The notes under the pieces are model-generated. The model was not told the DNA's origin. It saw only the letters and a list, made by a program, of their open reading frames with translations, and searched no databases. A DNA stretch of 64,000 nucleotides from Firmicutes bacterium UBA3553 (GTDB lineage: Bacteria; Bacillota; Clostridia; Tissierellales; Sedimentibacteraceae): positions 11,462 through 75,461 of the forward strand of contig DFOA01000064.1 in assembly GCA_002381185.1 (NCBI GenBank), read 5' to 3'. Shown here in pieces: positions 51,821 through 60,927 of the stretch (its first letter is position 1; each line of letters opens with the position of its first letter). The position numbers were made by a program, and so were the translations under genes.

Positions 51821-52912
51821 CTAATTTTTTATTATTTTTTTATTTATATATTTTGACAATGTTGTAAAAAGCATAGACTGATACAATACATTAAATTCCA
51901 CTATATCCCCTAACTTGTATTCAGACTTGCATTCATGAATATCTAATATTGTATGGTCACTGCTTGCGCCTAACACTATTATATTCTTGTCCTTGGGCAC
52001 AATTTTTGATGAATCTCCCACATCCTGGTTACCTAAAGCAATTATTGCTCTTTTTCTTATTCCTCTGTCTTCATAATGCGCATACTCGCCAAAAGCATTG
52101 ACCATAAGTTCACCTACGGGGTGGGTGGGTTTTTCGTTAACCTCTATTATTTGTGCTTTCAATACAAATGTATCCTTATCCAGTCCTTCAATGTCAGTAT
52201 CCCAATAGAGCGGCAAATCCTGCGTGTTAATAATCCCTTCTCCTATGCGGAGATGATTTATTTTTTCAGGCACTCCTCCCCTTACCAATAAGGGCAGAGT
52301 CGTTGTTCCCCCTCCTGACACTATATTAAGTTTTCTGTTTAATATTTTTTCAATATCATCTGCAGCTTCCGAAAGCTCTGTTAAATTTTTGTTTGTAGGC
52401 GCCACTGAACCGTAACAGCTTAAATTAGTTCCTATTCCTTCCAGAACCAGACTGCTTAGATTATATTCAACAAGCCTGGAAAGATTTATTAGCTCACTTC
52501 TTGAAAATACACCTTCTCTTAGGTCACCTAAATCATACATCAATACAACACCGTATTTTTTATTTTGCTTTTCAGCCTCTCTGTTTAGCATGATTAAGGT
52601 TTCCTTTTCCGAAACAAGGCACATGTCACTGTATTTGACAACATCCTCAATTTCGCACATCATCGGAATTCTTACCAGAAGAAGAGGTGTTTTGAACCCT
52701 TTGTTTTTTAAAGCTTTCAACTGCTCAATACGGGAGCTTCCGATTTGATCACAGCCTCCCTTCACCAAAGCGCGTGCCCCGGCTACAATTCCGCCGAATC
52801 CCTTTATTATTCCGGCAACCCTAATACCGCTATTATTGCACAATTTTGTAATAACTTTTGCATTTGAGGTAATCTTTTTTACATTTACTTCAAGTACGGG
52901 ATACTTTTCCAT
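51821..52912 (-). CDS. Ornithine/alanine racemase family PLP enzyme
   Basis: The start MEKYPVLEVNVKKIT is 6 bases after AAGGAGAG; an earlier in-frame start would overlap tadA. The 363 residues form a fold-type III barrel with the PLP lysine in GIIKGFGG (about 36), unlike the VVKANAYG of ordinary alanine racemase. GGGTTTLPL and LRIGEGI bind phosphate. This branch includes ornithine racemase of amino-acid-fermenting clostridia, which feeds D-ornithine catabolism. No ornithine aminomutase genes are in the window, so the substrate is inferred. Confidence 0.85.
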   Translation of the reverse strand: MEKYPVLEVNVKKITSNAKVITKLCNNSGIRVAGIIKGFGGIVAGARALVKGGCDQIGSSRIEQLKALKNKGFKTPLLLVRIPMMCEIEDVVKYSDMCLVSEKETLIMLNREAEKQNKKYGVVLMYDLGDLREGVFSRSELINLSRLVEYNLSSLVLEGIGTNLSCYGSVAPTNKNLTELSEAADDIEKILNRKLNIVSGGGTTTLPLLVRGGVPEKINHLRIGEGIINTQDLPLYWDTDIEGLDKDTFVLKAQIIEVNEKPTHPVGELMVNAFGEYAHYEDRGIRKRAIIALGNQDVGDSSKIVPKDKNIIVLGASSDHTILDIHECKSEYKLGDIVEFNVLYQSMLFTTLSKYINKKIIKN

Positions 52913-52922
52913 TACGCTCTCC

Positions 52923-53384
52923 TTATTTATTTTTTGAAATTCTGAGCTCTGCAAAAAATGTTTTTAATATATTTGAACAATCCTCTTCCAGCACTCCAAA
53001 CTGTACATTTATTTGATGATTTAATTTTTCCATTTGGACTATATTTAAAACTGAGCCGCATGCTCCTGTTTTTAAGTCCCTGGCACCTATTACCAGTCTT
53101 TCAATTCTTGAGTTGACCAGCGCTCCGGCACACATGGGACATGGCTCCAACGTTACATACATTGTACATCCAGGAAGCCTCCACCCCCTCAAATTGACGC
53201 ATGCATCCTTAATAGCGGATATTTCGGCATGGAGAGTTGCATCCTTCATGGTTTCTTTTTGGTTGTATCCTCTTCCTACTATTTCGCCGTTTCTTACGAT
53301 TATCGCTCCAATAGGAACTTCATTGATTTCATAAGCCTTTTGTGCTTCTTTCAAAGCTTCCTTCATAAATAATTCGTCCATCAT
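52923..53384 (-). CDS. tadA: tRNA-specific adenosine deaminase
   Basis: The start MMDELFMKEALKEAQKAY is preferred, 3 bases after a GTAGG-like site, though the next Met is possible. The 153-residue zinc enzyme has HAEISAIKDAC (His and catalytic Glu) and the ligand pair in EPCPMCAGAL. It changes A34 to inosine in tRNA-Arg(ACG). The racemase gene begins 10 bases after its stop. Confidence 0.95.
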   Translation of the reverse strand: MMDELFMKEALKEAQKAYEINEVPIGAIIVRNGEIVGRGYNQKETMKDATLHAEISAIKDACVNLRGWRLPGCTMYVTLEPCPMCAGALVNSRIERLVIGARDLKTGACGSVLNIVQMEKLNHQINVQFGVLEEDCSNILKTFFAELRISKNK

Positions 53385-53590
53385 ATACCTACACATCGTT
53401 TTCACAACTATTATAGTTTATTATTTGCCCATAAGTCAATACATATGTCTTATATTACCTGTTTACTTTCTCCGGGAACAAATTTATAATTAAACTACAA
53501 ATTGTGGAACATTTTGTCTTAAAATTAAGTCTAAATAAGTGGGATATTATAATTTCTGCCATTAAACGGCATGTTTTAAAGGAGGACAAG

Positions 53591-54634
53591 TTGAAAGAAA
53601 TAATTAAAAAGATATCAGTCATTGGACTGTGCATTACATTAAGCGTAAATTCAGTTGCATATGCGGGAGTTCTTGATGCAATAACGGAACAGGAAACTTC
53701 AGAAGAAACCAGTGAAGCTGTTGATGTCACAAGTGATTCAGAAGAAGTAACTGAAACAAAGTCGGTTACGTCAGAAACAAAGTCACAGACTTCTTTTTCC
53801 GATATAGAAGGTCACTGGGCAAAAAATTGGATTGAGAATGCTGTTAAACTAGGTTTTGTATCAGGATATGAAGACGGAACCTTTAAACCTGACAGAACAA
53901 TTACCAGAGCAGAATTTTCTAAATTGATAAACAATGCACTACATACAGAAAAAAAAGCTGATTTAAGTTTTTCCGATGTAAATAACAAAGAATGGTTTTA
54001 CGCCGAAATTCAGAAGTCCGTTGCTTCAGGATTTTTCTCAGGCTACGAAAACAACACCTTCAGACCAAACAACCCTATAAAAAGGGAAGAAGTCGCTAAG
54101 GTTGTAAGCTCCGCCATAACGACCGGAGAAGCCGACGGAGAAGGCGCCACCATGTTGTCAGATTACAGCACCATACAAGAATGGGCAAAGTCAAGTGTAA
54201 ATTCTGTTTACAATAAAGGGTATATTCTGGGATATCCCGAAGGAGTATACCGTCCGGCAAAAGCTTTGACACGTGCGGAAGCTGTAAAAATTATCTATGA
54301 AATTATTGAAAACGAAAATATAGAACGAGGATTCAGCATAACAAACTACGATGAAACATATTCAAGCGCAGTCGTGGTAGGTGATTTAAATATTTTAGAT
54401 TCTGTTGGAAAAGGAAATGTCTATTTAAAAAATGTGGTTGTACTCGGAGACATAGTTATTTCTGCCTCAAAAATAAACTCCGTCCAGCTCACTGATGTGA
54501 AAGCAAGAAACATAATTGTGGTTGATGAAAACAACCCCGTGAAGATAGTGTGCAACGACAATGTTTCAATAACAGGCACAAAGCTTCCGTCTGTGGTTAT
54601 TGTCCAGAGATTAGGAAACAACGTGAGTATTTAG
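53591..54634 (+). CDS. S-layer homology domain protein
   Basis: The TTG at 53591 is 4 bases after AAAGGAGGACAAG, giving 347 residues; frames further upstream lack a ribosome site. It has a signal peptide (IKKISVIGLCITLSVNSVAYA) and an acidic Thr/Ser/Glu linker (about 35-75). Three SLH modules follow: FSDIEGHWAKNWIENAVKLG, FSDVNNKEWFYAEIQKSV and LSDYSTIQEWAKSSVNSVYN, each with a GY.(D/N/E)..F/YRP turn and R(A/E)E helix. About 100 beta-rich residues end the protein. It is likely bound to cell-wall polymer; the C-terminal function is unknown. Confidence 0.93.
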   Translation: MKEIIKKISVIGLCITLSVNSVAYAGVLDAITEQETSEETSEAVDVTSDSEEVTETKSVTSETKSQTSFSDIEGHWAKNWIENAVKLGFVSGYEDGTFKPDRTITRAEFSKLINNALHTEKKADLSFSDVNNKEWFYAEIQKSVASGFFSGYENNTFRPNNPIKREEVAKVVSSAITTGEADGEGATMLSDYSTIQEWAKSSVNSVYNKGYILGYPEGVYRPAKALTRAEAVKIIYEIIENENIERGFSITNYDETYSSAVVVGDLNILDSVGKGNVYLKNVVVLGDIVISASKINSVQLTDVKARNIIVVDENNPVKIVCNDNVSITGTKLPSVVIVQRLGNNVSI

Positions 54635-54685
54635 TGATTAAAAAATGCAACCTGCATTCATAATTAATTGAAACTATTAATTAAA

Positions 54686-54733
54686 TAAAAAAACAAATTT
54701 GCCTCCAAGGTTGGTGACAGATTTGTTTTTTTA
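54686..54733 (+). terminator. Terminator between convergent genes
   Basis: AAAACAAAT pairs with ATTTGTTTT (about 54690-54698, 54721-54729) with a long interior, then TTTTTATT. It works for the SLH gene and, with its A-run, for the converging redox operon. Confidence 0.7.
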
Positions 54734-54759
54734 TTATTATGAGAAAATATACTAAAACT

Positions 54760-55023
54760 CTAACAAAACTTATTTCTCATGGGATCTTTTTTATTTACTG
54801 TTTCAAAAATATCCAGAATTTCGATATTATTATCTTCAACGCATTTCTTTACTGCAGGTATATAATCCTTATTTTTTATTAAAAGCGAAATACCACAGCA
54901 TTTTGTAGCTTCACGAGGTGTGGGTGCAATTGTTGCAGGGATCTTTGCAGCCTTAAGCAGCTCATTCAGCTTCATTCCGTTTTCCACATTGGGAAAAATC
55001 ACATAGTATTCTATTTCCGCCAT
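54760..55023 (-). CDS. DUF3343 Se/S carrier-like protein
   Basis: The 87-residue protein has YYVIFPNVENGMKLNELLKAAKIP, TPREATKCCGISLLIKN and a C-terminal Cys. The CCG motif is the conserved feature of DUF3343, considered a putative selenium/sulfur carrier. It is last in the four-gene redox operon, 16 bases after the double-cubane reductase gene, a neighbourhood I recall from other Clostridia. A role in delivering sulfur or selenium to that enzyme is inference. Confidence 0.85.
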   Translation of the reverse strand: MAEIEYYVIFPNVENGMKLNELLKAAKIPATIAPTPREATKCCGISLLIKNKDYIPAVKKCVEDNNIEILDIFETVNKKDPMRNKFC

Positions 55024-55039
55024 AATTTCTTACTCTTTA

Positions 55040-56326
55040 CTAAGCATGCTGCTTTGTTCCAAGCATCTCAACAAAGGCACCTATTCTTGTTCTCAGTTGT
55101 TCCGCATCCTGATCAGTATAATCAGTTTCAATTCCAAGAACAGGAATTCCTGCTTCTTTAATTGCTCTTTCCACCTTGTATCCTTCCGTATCATACAAAT
55201 TACAGAATTTCAGATTAACGTCAATTATACCATCAACATTGTATTCTTCTGCTAAACGGAGGATATCTTCTATTCTGCCTCCGTTTGGTGTAAAGCATGC
55301 ACAGTTGATACCCATGTACCTGTTTGACAAGGCACCTATTTGTTCTTCAATAGTGGACTTTGTTTCATCTACAATATTTTCAAAGTAACGGGTGCCTGTA
55401 CACATTTCTTCCACTACTACGGCCGCTCCGCTTGTTTCTATTATGTGATGAAGCTTCCAGTTAGGAATAGCCAGCGGGGTTCCTGTAAGCATGATTCTCT
55501 TTGTGCCTGCCGGGAATACACTTACATTATTTTCAACTCTTTTTTCCAATTCATCACACAGCTTATTTGTCATAGCGGTAAAGCGTGTTGGGTCATCATA
55601 AAATGCAATCTGAGATATGAGAAGTACATCCTTACCGCTTATAGGGAGGTTCTCCTGTTTTCTTAAATCATAAAGACGCTTCAGTGCACGTCTTTTATCA
55701 TTGATCAATTTTATTGCATCGCTCAACTTTTCGGCAGTTATTTTATTACCTGTAAATTCCTCAACCTTGTCCATAAAAATCTTTATTTCATCTGCCCATG
55801 CTTCAATATCCTTAGGTCTCTTCATTTGAGGGATGTCCATTACATGAACAGGAACATCTTCCGCAAGGATTTCCCAGGCCTTCTTCTTTCCATCACATGT
55901 AGTTTCGCCTACATACATATCCGCAATTCTGAAAAATGGACATGTTTTATCAAGACGTGCACCTACGGAAGCCTTAATCAGCGGACATGTGCTTGAAGGC
56001 AATACCTTCTCTCCTCCTGGAACCCAAAACTGTGAACCGCCGCATAAACCTGTTGCAATGGCATCAGCCGCAAAAACGATTTCATCGGGAACAAAGACAC
56101 AGAATGTTCCGAAAACCTTTCCTCCCTTTTTCTGATGTTCAATAAGCTCCGCAGGCCGTACCCCATGAATTTCCGACACCACAAAATTATAATAATCCAT
56201 TGATTCAGGACGATTCTCCTGAGTTAAATATACATCACCAAATGCTACCGGCAGCACTTCACATAATTGATCGTGAAGTTCCAGGTTCATTCCAAGGTTT
56301 TCCCACATTTCTCTGTAATCTGACAT
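55040..56326 (-). CDS. Double-cubane-cluster-type reductase (2-hydroxyacyl-CoA dehydratase superfamily)
   Basis: The 428-residue protein resembles HgdB/BcrB-type subunits and, more specifically, the double-cubane-cluster reductases. Cysteine sites are spread through FGTFCVFVP, STCPLIKASVGARLDKTCP, GETTCDGKKKAWE, VVEEMCTGTRYF, NCACFTPNGG and LKFCNLYD. In characterised relatives an [8Fe-9S] double cubane receives low-potential electrons from an ATP-driven activase and reduces small molecules. The substrate here is not known. A matching activase is encoded two genes upstream. Confidence 0.85.
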   Translation of the reverse strand: MSDYREMWENLGMNLELHDQLCEVLPVAFGDVYLTQENRPESMDYYNFVVSEIHGVRPAELIEHQKKGGKVFGTFCVFVPDEIVFAADAIATGLCGGSQFWVPGGEKVLPSSTCPLIKASVGARLDKTCPFFRIADMYVGETTCDGKKKAWEILAEDVPVHVMDIPQMKRPKDIEAWADEIKIFMDKVEEFTGNKITAEKLSDAIKLINDKRRALKRLYDLRKQENLPISGKDVLLISQIAFYDDPTRFTAMTNKLCDELEKRVENNVSVFPAGTKRIMLTGTPLAIPNWKLHHIIETSGAAVVVEEMCTGTRYFENIVDETKSTIEEQIGALSNRYMGINCACFTPNGGRIEDILRLAEEYNVDGIIDVNLKFCNLYDTEGYKVERAIKEAGIPVLGIETDYTDQDAEQLRTRIGAFVEMLGTKQHA

Positions 56327-56480
56327 TGTATCCTCCTATTTATCATTATTTTAACAATCTAACATAAATTATAGAGGAAAAGCATTGAAGTTACAAGAAA
56401 CATAAACTTATACAAAATTGCTGTTGCATGAAAAAATTTTATTGTTTGTTGTATTATTTTTTTTTTGCCTACAGAAAGAA

Positions 56481-57548
56481 TTATAGTCTGCTGATGAATG
56501 ATTTGACTCCTTCCAGAACTTTATCATAATTATTACAATAGCCAACTTCTGCCTCGTAATATGGAAGCCCTAAGACACCAAAACTCTCGTCTTGATAATT
56601 ACATCCCGAAAACTTCAGGTTTATTACCGCATCTATATTATACCGTTTTACAATACATTTTAATTTTTGGGGAAAGTCTTCAGAAGCATATTTTTGAGCC
56701 AAGCCGAGAAGCAGGTTATTGCAGTTACTTACAGATTTATAACTTTCTCCCTCACAATAGGATAATGATATAATCCCATGATTCATATATGAAAGGGGTT
56801 TTAAAATTTCTTCTGCCATACCTTCCATCGGTGCACCAACTATCAGTATCCTCTTGGCAGCCAAATTTTTGTATTGCCTGAGAAGCGACTCCTTCATTGC
56901 TTCTTTCAGACGATTAAGACTGTCCAGCCGCAGGTCCAAATCAAAAATAAACCTGCTCCCGTATATTACATCTTTTAAATCATGTCCTCCCATGATACTT
57001 GGATATGACATGTAAATATGGATAATCTCCTCAATCAGCTTGTTTTCTTCATTAGTTTTTTCAACAATGGATGAAAGTTTTTTTTCATCGAATCCAACAT
57101 TGAACTTATGCTCCAAAAATTCTATAAAGCGTCTGTATTCCTGCTCCAGCTCGTTTATATCTCCATGTTCATTTATAATATATACATCCTTTATGTCCTC
57201 CAGATTATGCATCATGCATTCTCTTTCCGGGCAGCGGTCTGTACCGACTATAATACTGGCAAAATGCGAGAATGGACATCTGTCCGTAATTACATAACCG
57301 AAGCTGGCTTTAAGAAGAGAGCAGTCTTTTTCATCCATGTATTTTTCGGCTTCTCTGATATTCGAGCCGTCAATTCCGAATACATTTACGGGTACAATAT
57401 CCATTGCCCAGAAAATTTCTCTCGGCACATTCACGCCGTATATTCCCGCAATGTGCTTTCCCTCGCTGTTCAGTTCATATGCCGCTACAAAAGCCTTATG
57501 TCTCATCTCTTTAAATTCTTCAAGCTGATAACGCAGTTCTTCACTCAT
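56481..57548 (-). CDS. 2-hydroxyacyl-CoA dehydratase family protein, HgdB-like
   Basis: The chosen start is MSEELRYQLEEFKEM, after AGGATGGG and just past the activase stop; an ATG nine bases earlier is also possible. The 355-residue protein shares the superfamily plan (AGIYGVNVPREIFWAMDIVPV, then SLLKASFGYVITDRCPFSHF and RCPERECMMHN), but it has fewer cysteines than its neighbour and lacks the TTCDxKKK motif. It could be a second, divergent reductase subunit or a partner of the double-cubane protein. It is separated from that gene by a 154-base gap without obvious features. Confidence 0.8.
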   Translation of the reverse strand: MSEELRYQLEEFKEMRHKAFVAAYELNSEGKHIAGIYGVNVPREIFWAMDIVPVNVFGIDGSNIREAEKYMDEKDCSLLKASFGYVITDRCPFSHFASIIVGTDRCPERECMMHNLEDIKDVYIINEHGDINELEQEYRRFIEFLEHKFNVGFDEKKLSSIVEKTNEENKLIEEIIHIYMSYPSIMGGHDLKDVIYGSRFIFDLDLRLDSLNRLKEAMKESLLRQYKNLAAKRILIVGAPMEGMAEEILKPLSYMNHGIISLSYCEGESYKSVSNCNNLLLGLAQKYASEDFPQKLKCIVKRYNIDAVINLKFSGCNYQDESFGVLGLPYYEAEVGYCNNYDKVLEGVKSFISRL

Positions 57549-57564
57549 ATTTCCCATCCTGTTA

Positions 57565-58320
57565 TTATACTGAAAGTGCCGCTCCCACAGCACCGGCATA
57601 GCGTGCCATATTATTTGAATTAACAGTCTTCTTAAGCTTCTTGCCAAGCTGCTGCCTCATATAGCTGCTGTCACAGAATCCTCCGGTCAGAAAATAGCTG
57701 TCATTTTCGCTGTTAAGCCTTGTGAATAAAGTATAAACCTTATTTACAATGGAATTAACCACACCAGCTGCTATATCTTCCTTTGGGCTTCCGTTTCCTA
57801 TAAGGCTTATAACCTCTGATTCCGCAAATACGGTGCACATAGAGCTTATTGAAACTTCCTTTCCTTTCTCTGCCAAATCAAAAATCTCCTCCAGATTAAC
57901 TCCCAGAGTGTTTGCCATTATTTCAAGAAAACGTCCTGTTCCCGCTGAACACTTATCATTCATAATGAAGTTTGAAACCATTCCGTTTTCAACATATATT
58001 ATCTTTGTGTCCTGACCTCCTATATCTATCACAATACAATCTTTTCCGTTCAGATAATAGGCTCCCCTGCCGTGACATGTTATTTCTGTTACAACCTTGT
58101 GAGCATAGGGAACAGAAACCCGGCCGTAGCCTGTAGCCGTTATATGAGAGTTTTCTGGTGTGACACCCTGGTATTCCAGCCAGTTCAGTATGCTTGAAGC
58201 TGTTTCCTTGCTGCTCCAGCCTGTAGGCATAAGCATATGATTAATTATTTCTTTTTTATCTTCCGACATTATTATTACTTTTGCGGCAGTAGAGCCTATA
58301 TCAATTCCAACCAGGTACAT
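57565..58320 (-). CDS. Acyl-CoA dehydratase activase (HgdC/BadFG-type ATPase)
   Basis: The 251-residue ASKHA-fold ATPase has the phosphate-1 motif GIDIGSTAAKVII, VIDIGGQDTKII and the C-terminal FLTGGFCDS. The cysteines that hold the bridging [4Fe-4S] cluster between two subunits are in NDKCSAGTGRF and SSMCTVFAES. It uses ATP to lower the potential of the electron it gives to dehydratase or double-cubane partners. It is first of the four-gene operon, about 240 bases after the AraC-GGDEF gene on the same strand. Confidence 0.94.
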   Translation of the reverse strand: MYLVGIDIGSTAAKVIIMSEDKKEIINHMLMPTGWSSKETASSILNWLEYQGVTPENSHITATGYGRVSVPYAHKVVTEITCHGRGAYYLNGKDCIVIDIGGQDTKIIYVENGMVSNFIMNDKCSAGTGRFLEIMANTLGVNLEEIFDLAEKGKEVSISSMCTVFAESEVISLIGNGSPKEDIAAGVVNSIVNKVYTLFTRLNSENDSYFLTGGFCDSSYMRQQLGKKLKKTVNSNNMARYAGAVGAALSV

Positions 58321-58424
58321 ATGTATACTCCTTGTCCGATATTTGTTGAGATTAAAAATACTTTATTTTATTTTAACATCCCTACCTGAAAAATACAATC
58401 GTAAACTACTCTTGAATGCAGAGA

Positions 58425-58459
58425 CGCCAGACTGTGTTTTATTTTCACACGGTCTGGCG
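58425..58459. repeat. 13-bp hairpin without T-tract
   Basis: CGCCAGACTGTGT (58425-58437) and ACACGGTCTGGCG (58447-58459) pair with one G-T mismatch around TTTATTTTC. Neither strand has a following T-run. It lies between the AraC-GGDEF gene and the activase operon. Confidence 0.65.
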
Positions 58460-58559
58460 CACCACAGTATTTTGTGTTTATTTATAATATTTCTTCACAC
58501 ATATTTTTAAAGTCAACCAAAAATATGCGATTACGTAACTATGTATGTATTTGCCTTTG

Positions 58560-59357
58560 TTATTTCTTGCTATCTGTTATTGTTCTATGCATGTCCGTAA
58601 AAAATTCACTGTATCTAAGCATGTCCGGAATTGTAGCAATACCGCAATACAGCGATAGCGGTAACTCTTTACCATCATAAGAAATGGGTTGACCGTTTTT
58701 GGATAGCACAAAGTCAGACAATGCCTTTGCTTCACTTAAATCATAAAATCCTGTTATCACTGCAAATTCATCACCTCCAATACGCATTACAAGCATATCG
58801 TCAGCAGCTGCTTTGTCTATGCGGGAAGCTGCTTCAAGAATAGCAATATCCCCTGCTTTTATTGAAACATCGTTAAATGCCATCAAATTCCGTATGTCAA
58901 AGCATAAAACATAACTGCCCTTTTTCTCATGCAGATAGTCATAAGCTTCACTCATATCCACTCTTTTTCTTGCCATATAAAGATCCTCTCCTTCCTTGTA
59001 TTCATAATTGAGCCTTGGAAATATACCGGTAAACCTCCACTTGCTTTTAAATTCAGAAGGCTTTATATTCCACACTCTCTTGAAAGTCCTTGTAAAGACT
59101 TCAACCGAATTGAATTGATACTTCATTGCAATATTCGTAATGCTTATCTCGGATTTTACTATATCTATTGCAGCCTGTGTCATACGCCGTTTAGTAATAT
59201 ACTCCTTTATGCTCATAAACAGCGCATATCTAAACAGCTTTTCAAGCATGGAAAGAGAAACATGGCAATGACTTGCAATATCACCGCGAGTGATCGGTTC
59301 GCATAGGTTGCACTCAATATAATTTATCGATTCGGTCAAAATCATAAAATTTTTCAT
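58560..59357 (-). CDS. AraC-type HTH fused to a GGDEF domain
   Basis: The 265-residue soluble protein has an AraC DNA-binding domain at about 10-105 (two HTHs, SHCHVSLSMLEKLFRYA and NIAMKYQFNSVEVFTRTFKR, then WNIKPSEFKSKWR). A compact GGDEF domain follows at about 140-262, with SYVLCFDIRNLMAFND and the intact active-site MRIGGDEFAV. Diguanylate cyclases make c-di-GMP from two GTP. This one has no membrane or receiver domain and is shorter than usual, so it may bind GTP or c-di-GMP rather than make it. Its most likely target is the redox operon downstream on the same strand. Confidence 0.88.
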   Translation of the reverse strand: MKNFMILTESINYIECNLCEPITRGDIASHCHVSLSMLEKLFRYALFMSIKEYITKRRMTQAAIDIVKSEISITNIAMKYQFNSVEVFTRTFKRVWNIKPSEFKSKWRFTGIFPRLNYEYKEGEDLYMARKRVDMSEAYDYLHEKKGSYVLCFDIRNLMAFNDVSIKAGDIAILEAASRIDKAAADDMLVMRIGGDEFAVITGFYDLSEAKALSDFVLSKNGQPISYDGKELPLSLYCGIATIPDMLRYSEFFTDMHRTITDSKK

Positions 59358-59766
59358 TGCCTACCTCCTGAAACAATAATTTATTGTGATTACATTATAT
59401 CAGACTGCAGATTTAATTACTTGATGATTTGAGCACGAATGTCAAATATAGAAACAATAAAAAAACTCGAAAAACGCTGGTTTCTCAAGATTCTTTATAA
59501 ATAATATTAACGCAACAACCGACCATTAGGTTGTTTTATTTTTTTATATGATAAATTGTTAGAATTAGCAATGCTGTATTTATTTATTCCTGCTACAGCG
59601 GGTAAACAATCTCTATTTTCAAAAAAAATCTGTCTGACATATAAAAACAACATCCACAATTCAGAAAATAAAAGTAACTTCAGAAATAATTTTATATATA
59701 GCTCACTCAAATACCTGTTCTGCCGCTCAATTAGTATGAGGACATTATAATTAAGACAGATATATA
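59358..59766. other. Gene-poor stretch with a transposase-like fragment
   Basis: About 400 AT-rich bases hold no supported gene. A 22-base segment at 59701-59722 is identical to 61292-61313 inside the transposase gene (minus-strand codons for QNRYLSE). The flanks do not match, so it is a scrap of, or a target for, that element. Confidence 0.5.
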
Positions 59767-60160
59767 TTAAATATCCCAATTAAGGGTATTTCCATAAAAA
59801 TCAGTATCAATTATTAATGAATTCCAATTTTCATCATATTTATATATTATAAGCTTATCCTTAACTATTTGCATGAAATTAGGGAAATATGAACCAAGAC
59901 TAGGCATATTCATTTGTACTATTTTTACAATATCACTTCCGTCATGTTTCATTCTAATAATACTTAAATTCAGGTTTTCATTATAAATATCATCAATAAT
60001 CATTACAAATAAATAATCTTCAGAAACCGTTATTTTCATTATACTGCTTTTTATATCATCACTTATATATATCTTTCAATGTGTTAGCATCATCATCTTT
60101 CATGGAATATATATATTGCAAGTTAAGGTCATTTTTATAAGAAAAGAATTTCCGTTTCAT
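59767..60160 (-). pseudogene. Hypothetical protein gene broken by a frameshift
   Basis: A strong AGGAGG site precedes an ATG at 60160 that opens MKRKFFSYKNDLNLQYIYSM and runs about 33 codons to TGA in an (AT)n run near 60060. A second frame continues from the same point as DIYISDDIKSSIMKITVSED and ends YGNTLNWDI at 59767. Joining the two by a one-base shift gives a smooth protein of about 130 residues. The tail resembles beta-propeller or DUF5050-like repeats (IIRMKHDGSDIVKI), weakly. It may be a true pseudogene or a sequencing error in the AT repeat. Confidence 0.6.
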
Positions 60161-60226
60161 TATATCCTCCTAACGATAAATTTTCATCATTAAAATTGGA
60201 ACGCTGTTGACAAGTAATCCTACTTG

Positions 60227-60256
60227 GAAGACACGGGGGCGGCAGCTGTCTGTCCC
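60227..60256. repeat. REP-like palindromic segment
   Basis: GAAGACACGGGGGCGGCAGC followed by TGTCTGTCCC shares GACACGGGG with the ends of the transposase unit at 60928. A further partial copy, AGACACAGGGATGTCAGACTG, is at 60865-60885. Confidence 0.45.
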
Positions 60257-60289
60257 TTATCCTCACACATCCTGCCTCCTCTGCCTATA

Positions 60290-60835
60290 TTATAAATTAT
60301 TTTTTATGTGATAGATGGCACAATCCTTGGATTGACCCTTTGCATTTGTAATCATATCTTTAACTATACAGTCTTTTTGCATTCCTACCTTCTCCATAAT
60401 CCTTCCTGAAGCTGGATTGTCTGTATTATGTGCAGCACTAATTTCATTAACCCTTATGTGATTAAATGCAAAGTCTACTACCGCTTTTAATGCTTCTGTC
60501 CCGTAGCCCTTATTCCACCAATTAAATCCTATTTCATACCCTACACTGCATTTCGTTTCATTAGATTCAAAATGGAAAAGGTCTATTAGTCCAATTAATT
60601 CTTTACTCTCAATTAATTCAATTCCCCAATGATAAAAAGAGCGGTTTTCGTATTGACTAATGATTTCTTTGACCATATCAAGAGTTTCTTCTAAATTAAT
60701 ATGTATACCTTTAACTAAGTTGTCTGTAACTCTTTCATCTGATTTAAGATTTGTATAAATAGATTGAACATCATTTAAAGAAATCCTCCTTAATTTTAAT
60801 CTCTTTGTATCAATTGTAATGGTTCCAATTTGCAT
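60290..60835 (-). CDS. GNAT N-acetyltransferase, RimJ/RimL type
   Basis: The 181-residue protein has the pattern of its branch: IDTKRLKLRRISLNDV at the N-terminus, FNWWNKGYGTEALKAV as acetyl-CoA loop and NPASGRIMEKVGM near the C-terminus. The substrate is unknown. It is bounded on both sides by REP-like segments, consistent with an accessory origin. Confidence 0.9.
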   Translation of the reverse strand: MQIGTITIDTKRLKLRRISLNDVQSIYTNLKSDERVTDNLVKGIHINLEETLDMVKEIISQYENRSFYHWGIELIESKELIGLIDLFHFESNETKCSVGYEIGFNWWNKGYGTEALKAVVDFAFNHIRVNEISAAHNTDNPASGRIMEKVGMQKDCIVKDMITNAKGQSKDCAIYHIKNNL

Positions 60836-60927
60836 ATAATTTTCTCTTTTTATTTCAGCTTTTAAGACACAGGGATGTCAGACTGCGCAAAAACAATATT
60901 GCAATTGAATCATTATTCAAGATTATT

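Noticed and set aside
58425..58459. Hairpin considered as intrinsic terminator of the AraC-GGDEF gene
   Set aside because: No T-run follows on either strand, so it is listed as a repeat; read-through into the activase operon remains possible.
59507..59779. 90-codon minus-strand frame
   Set aside because: Composition is poor, there is no ribosome site, and the only recognisable part is the 22-base scrap of the transposase.
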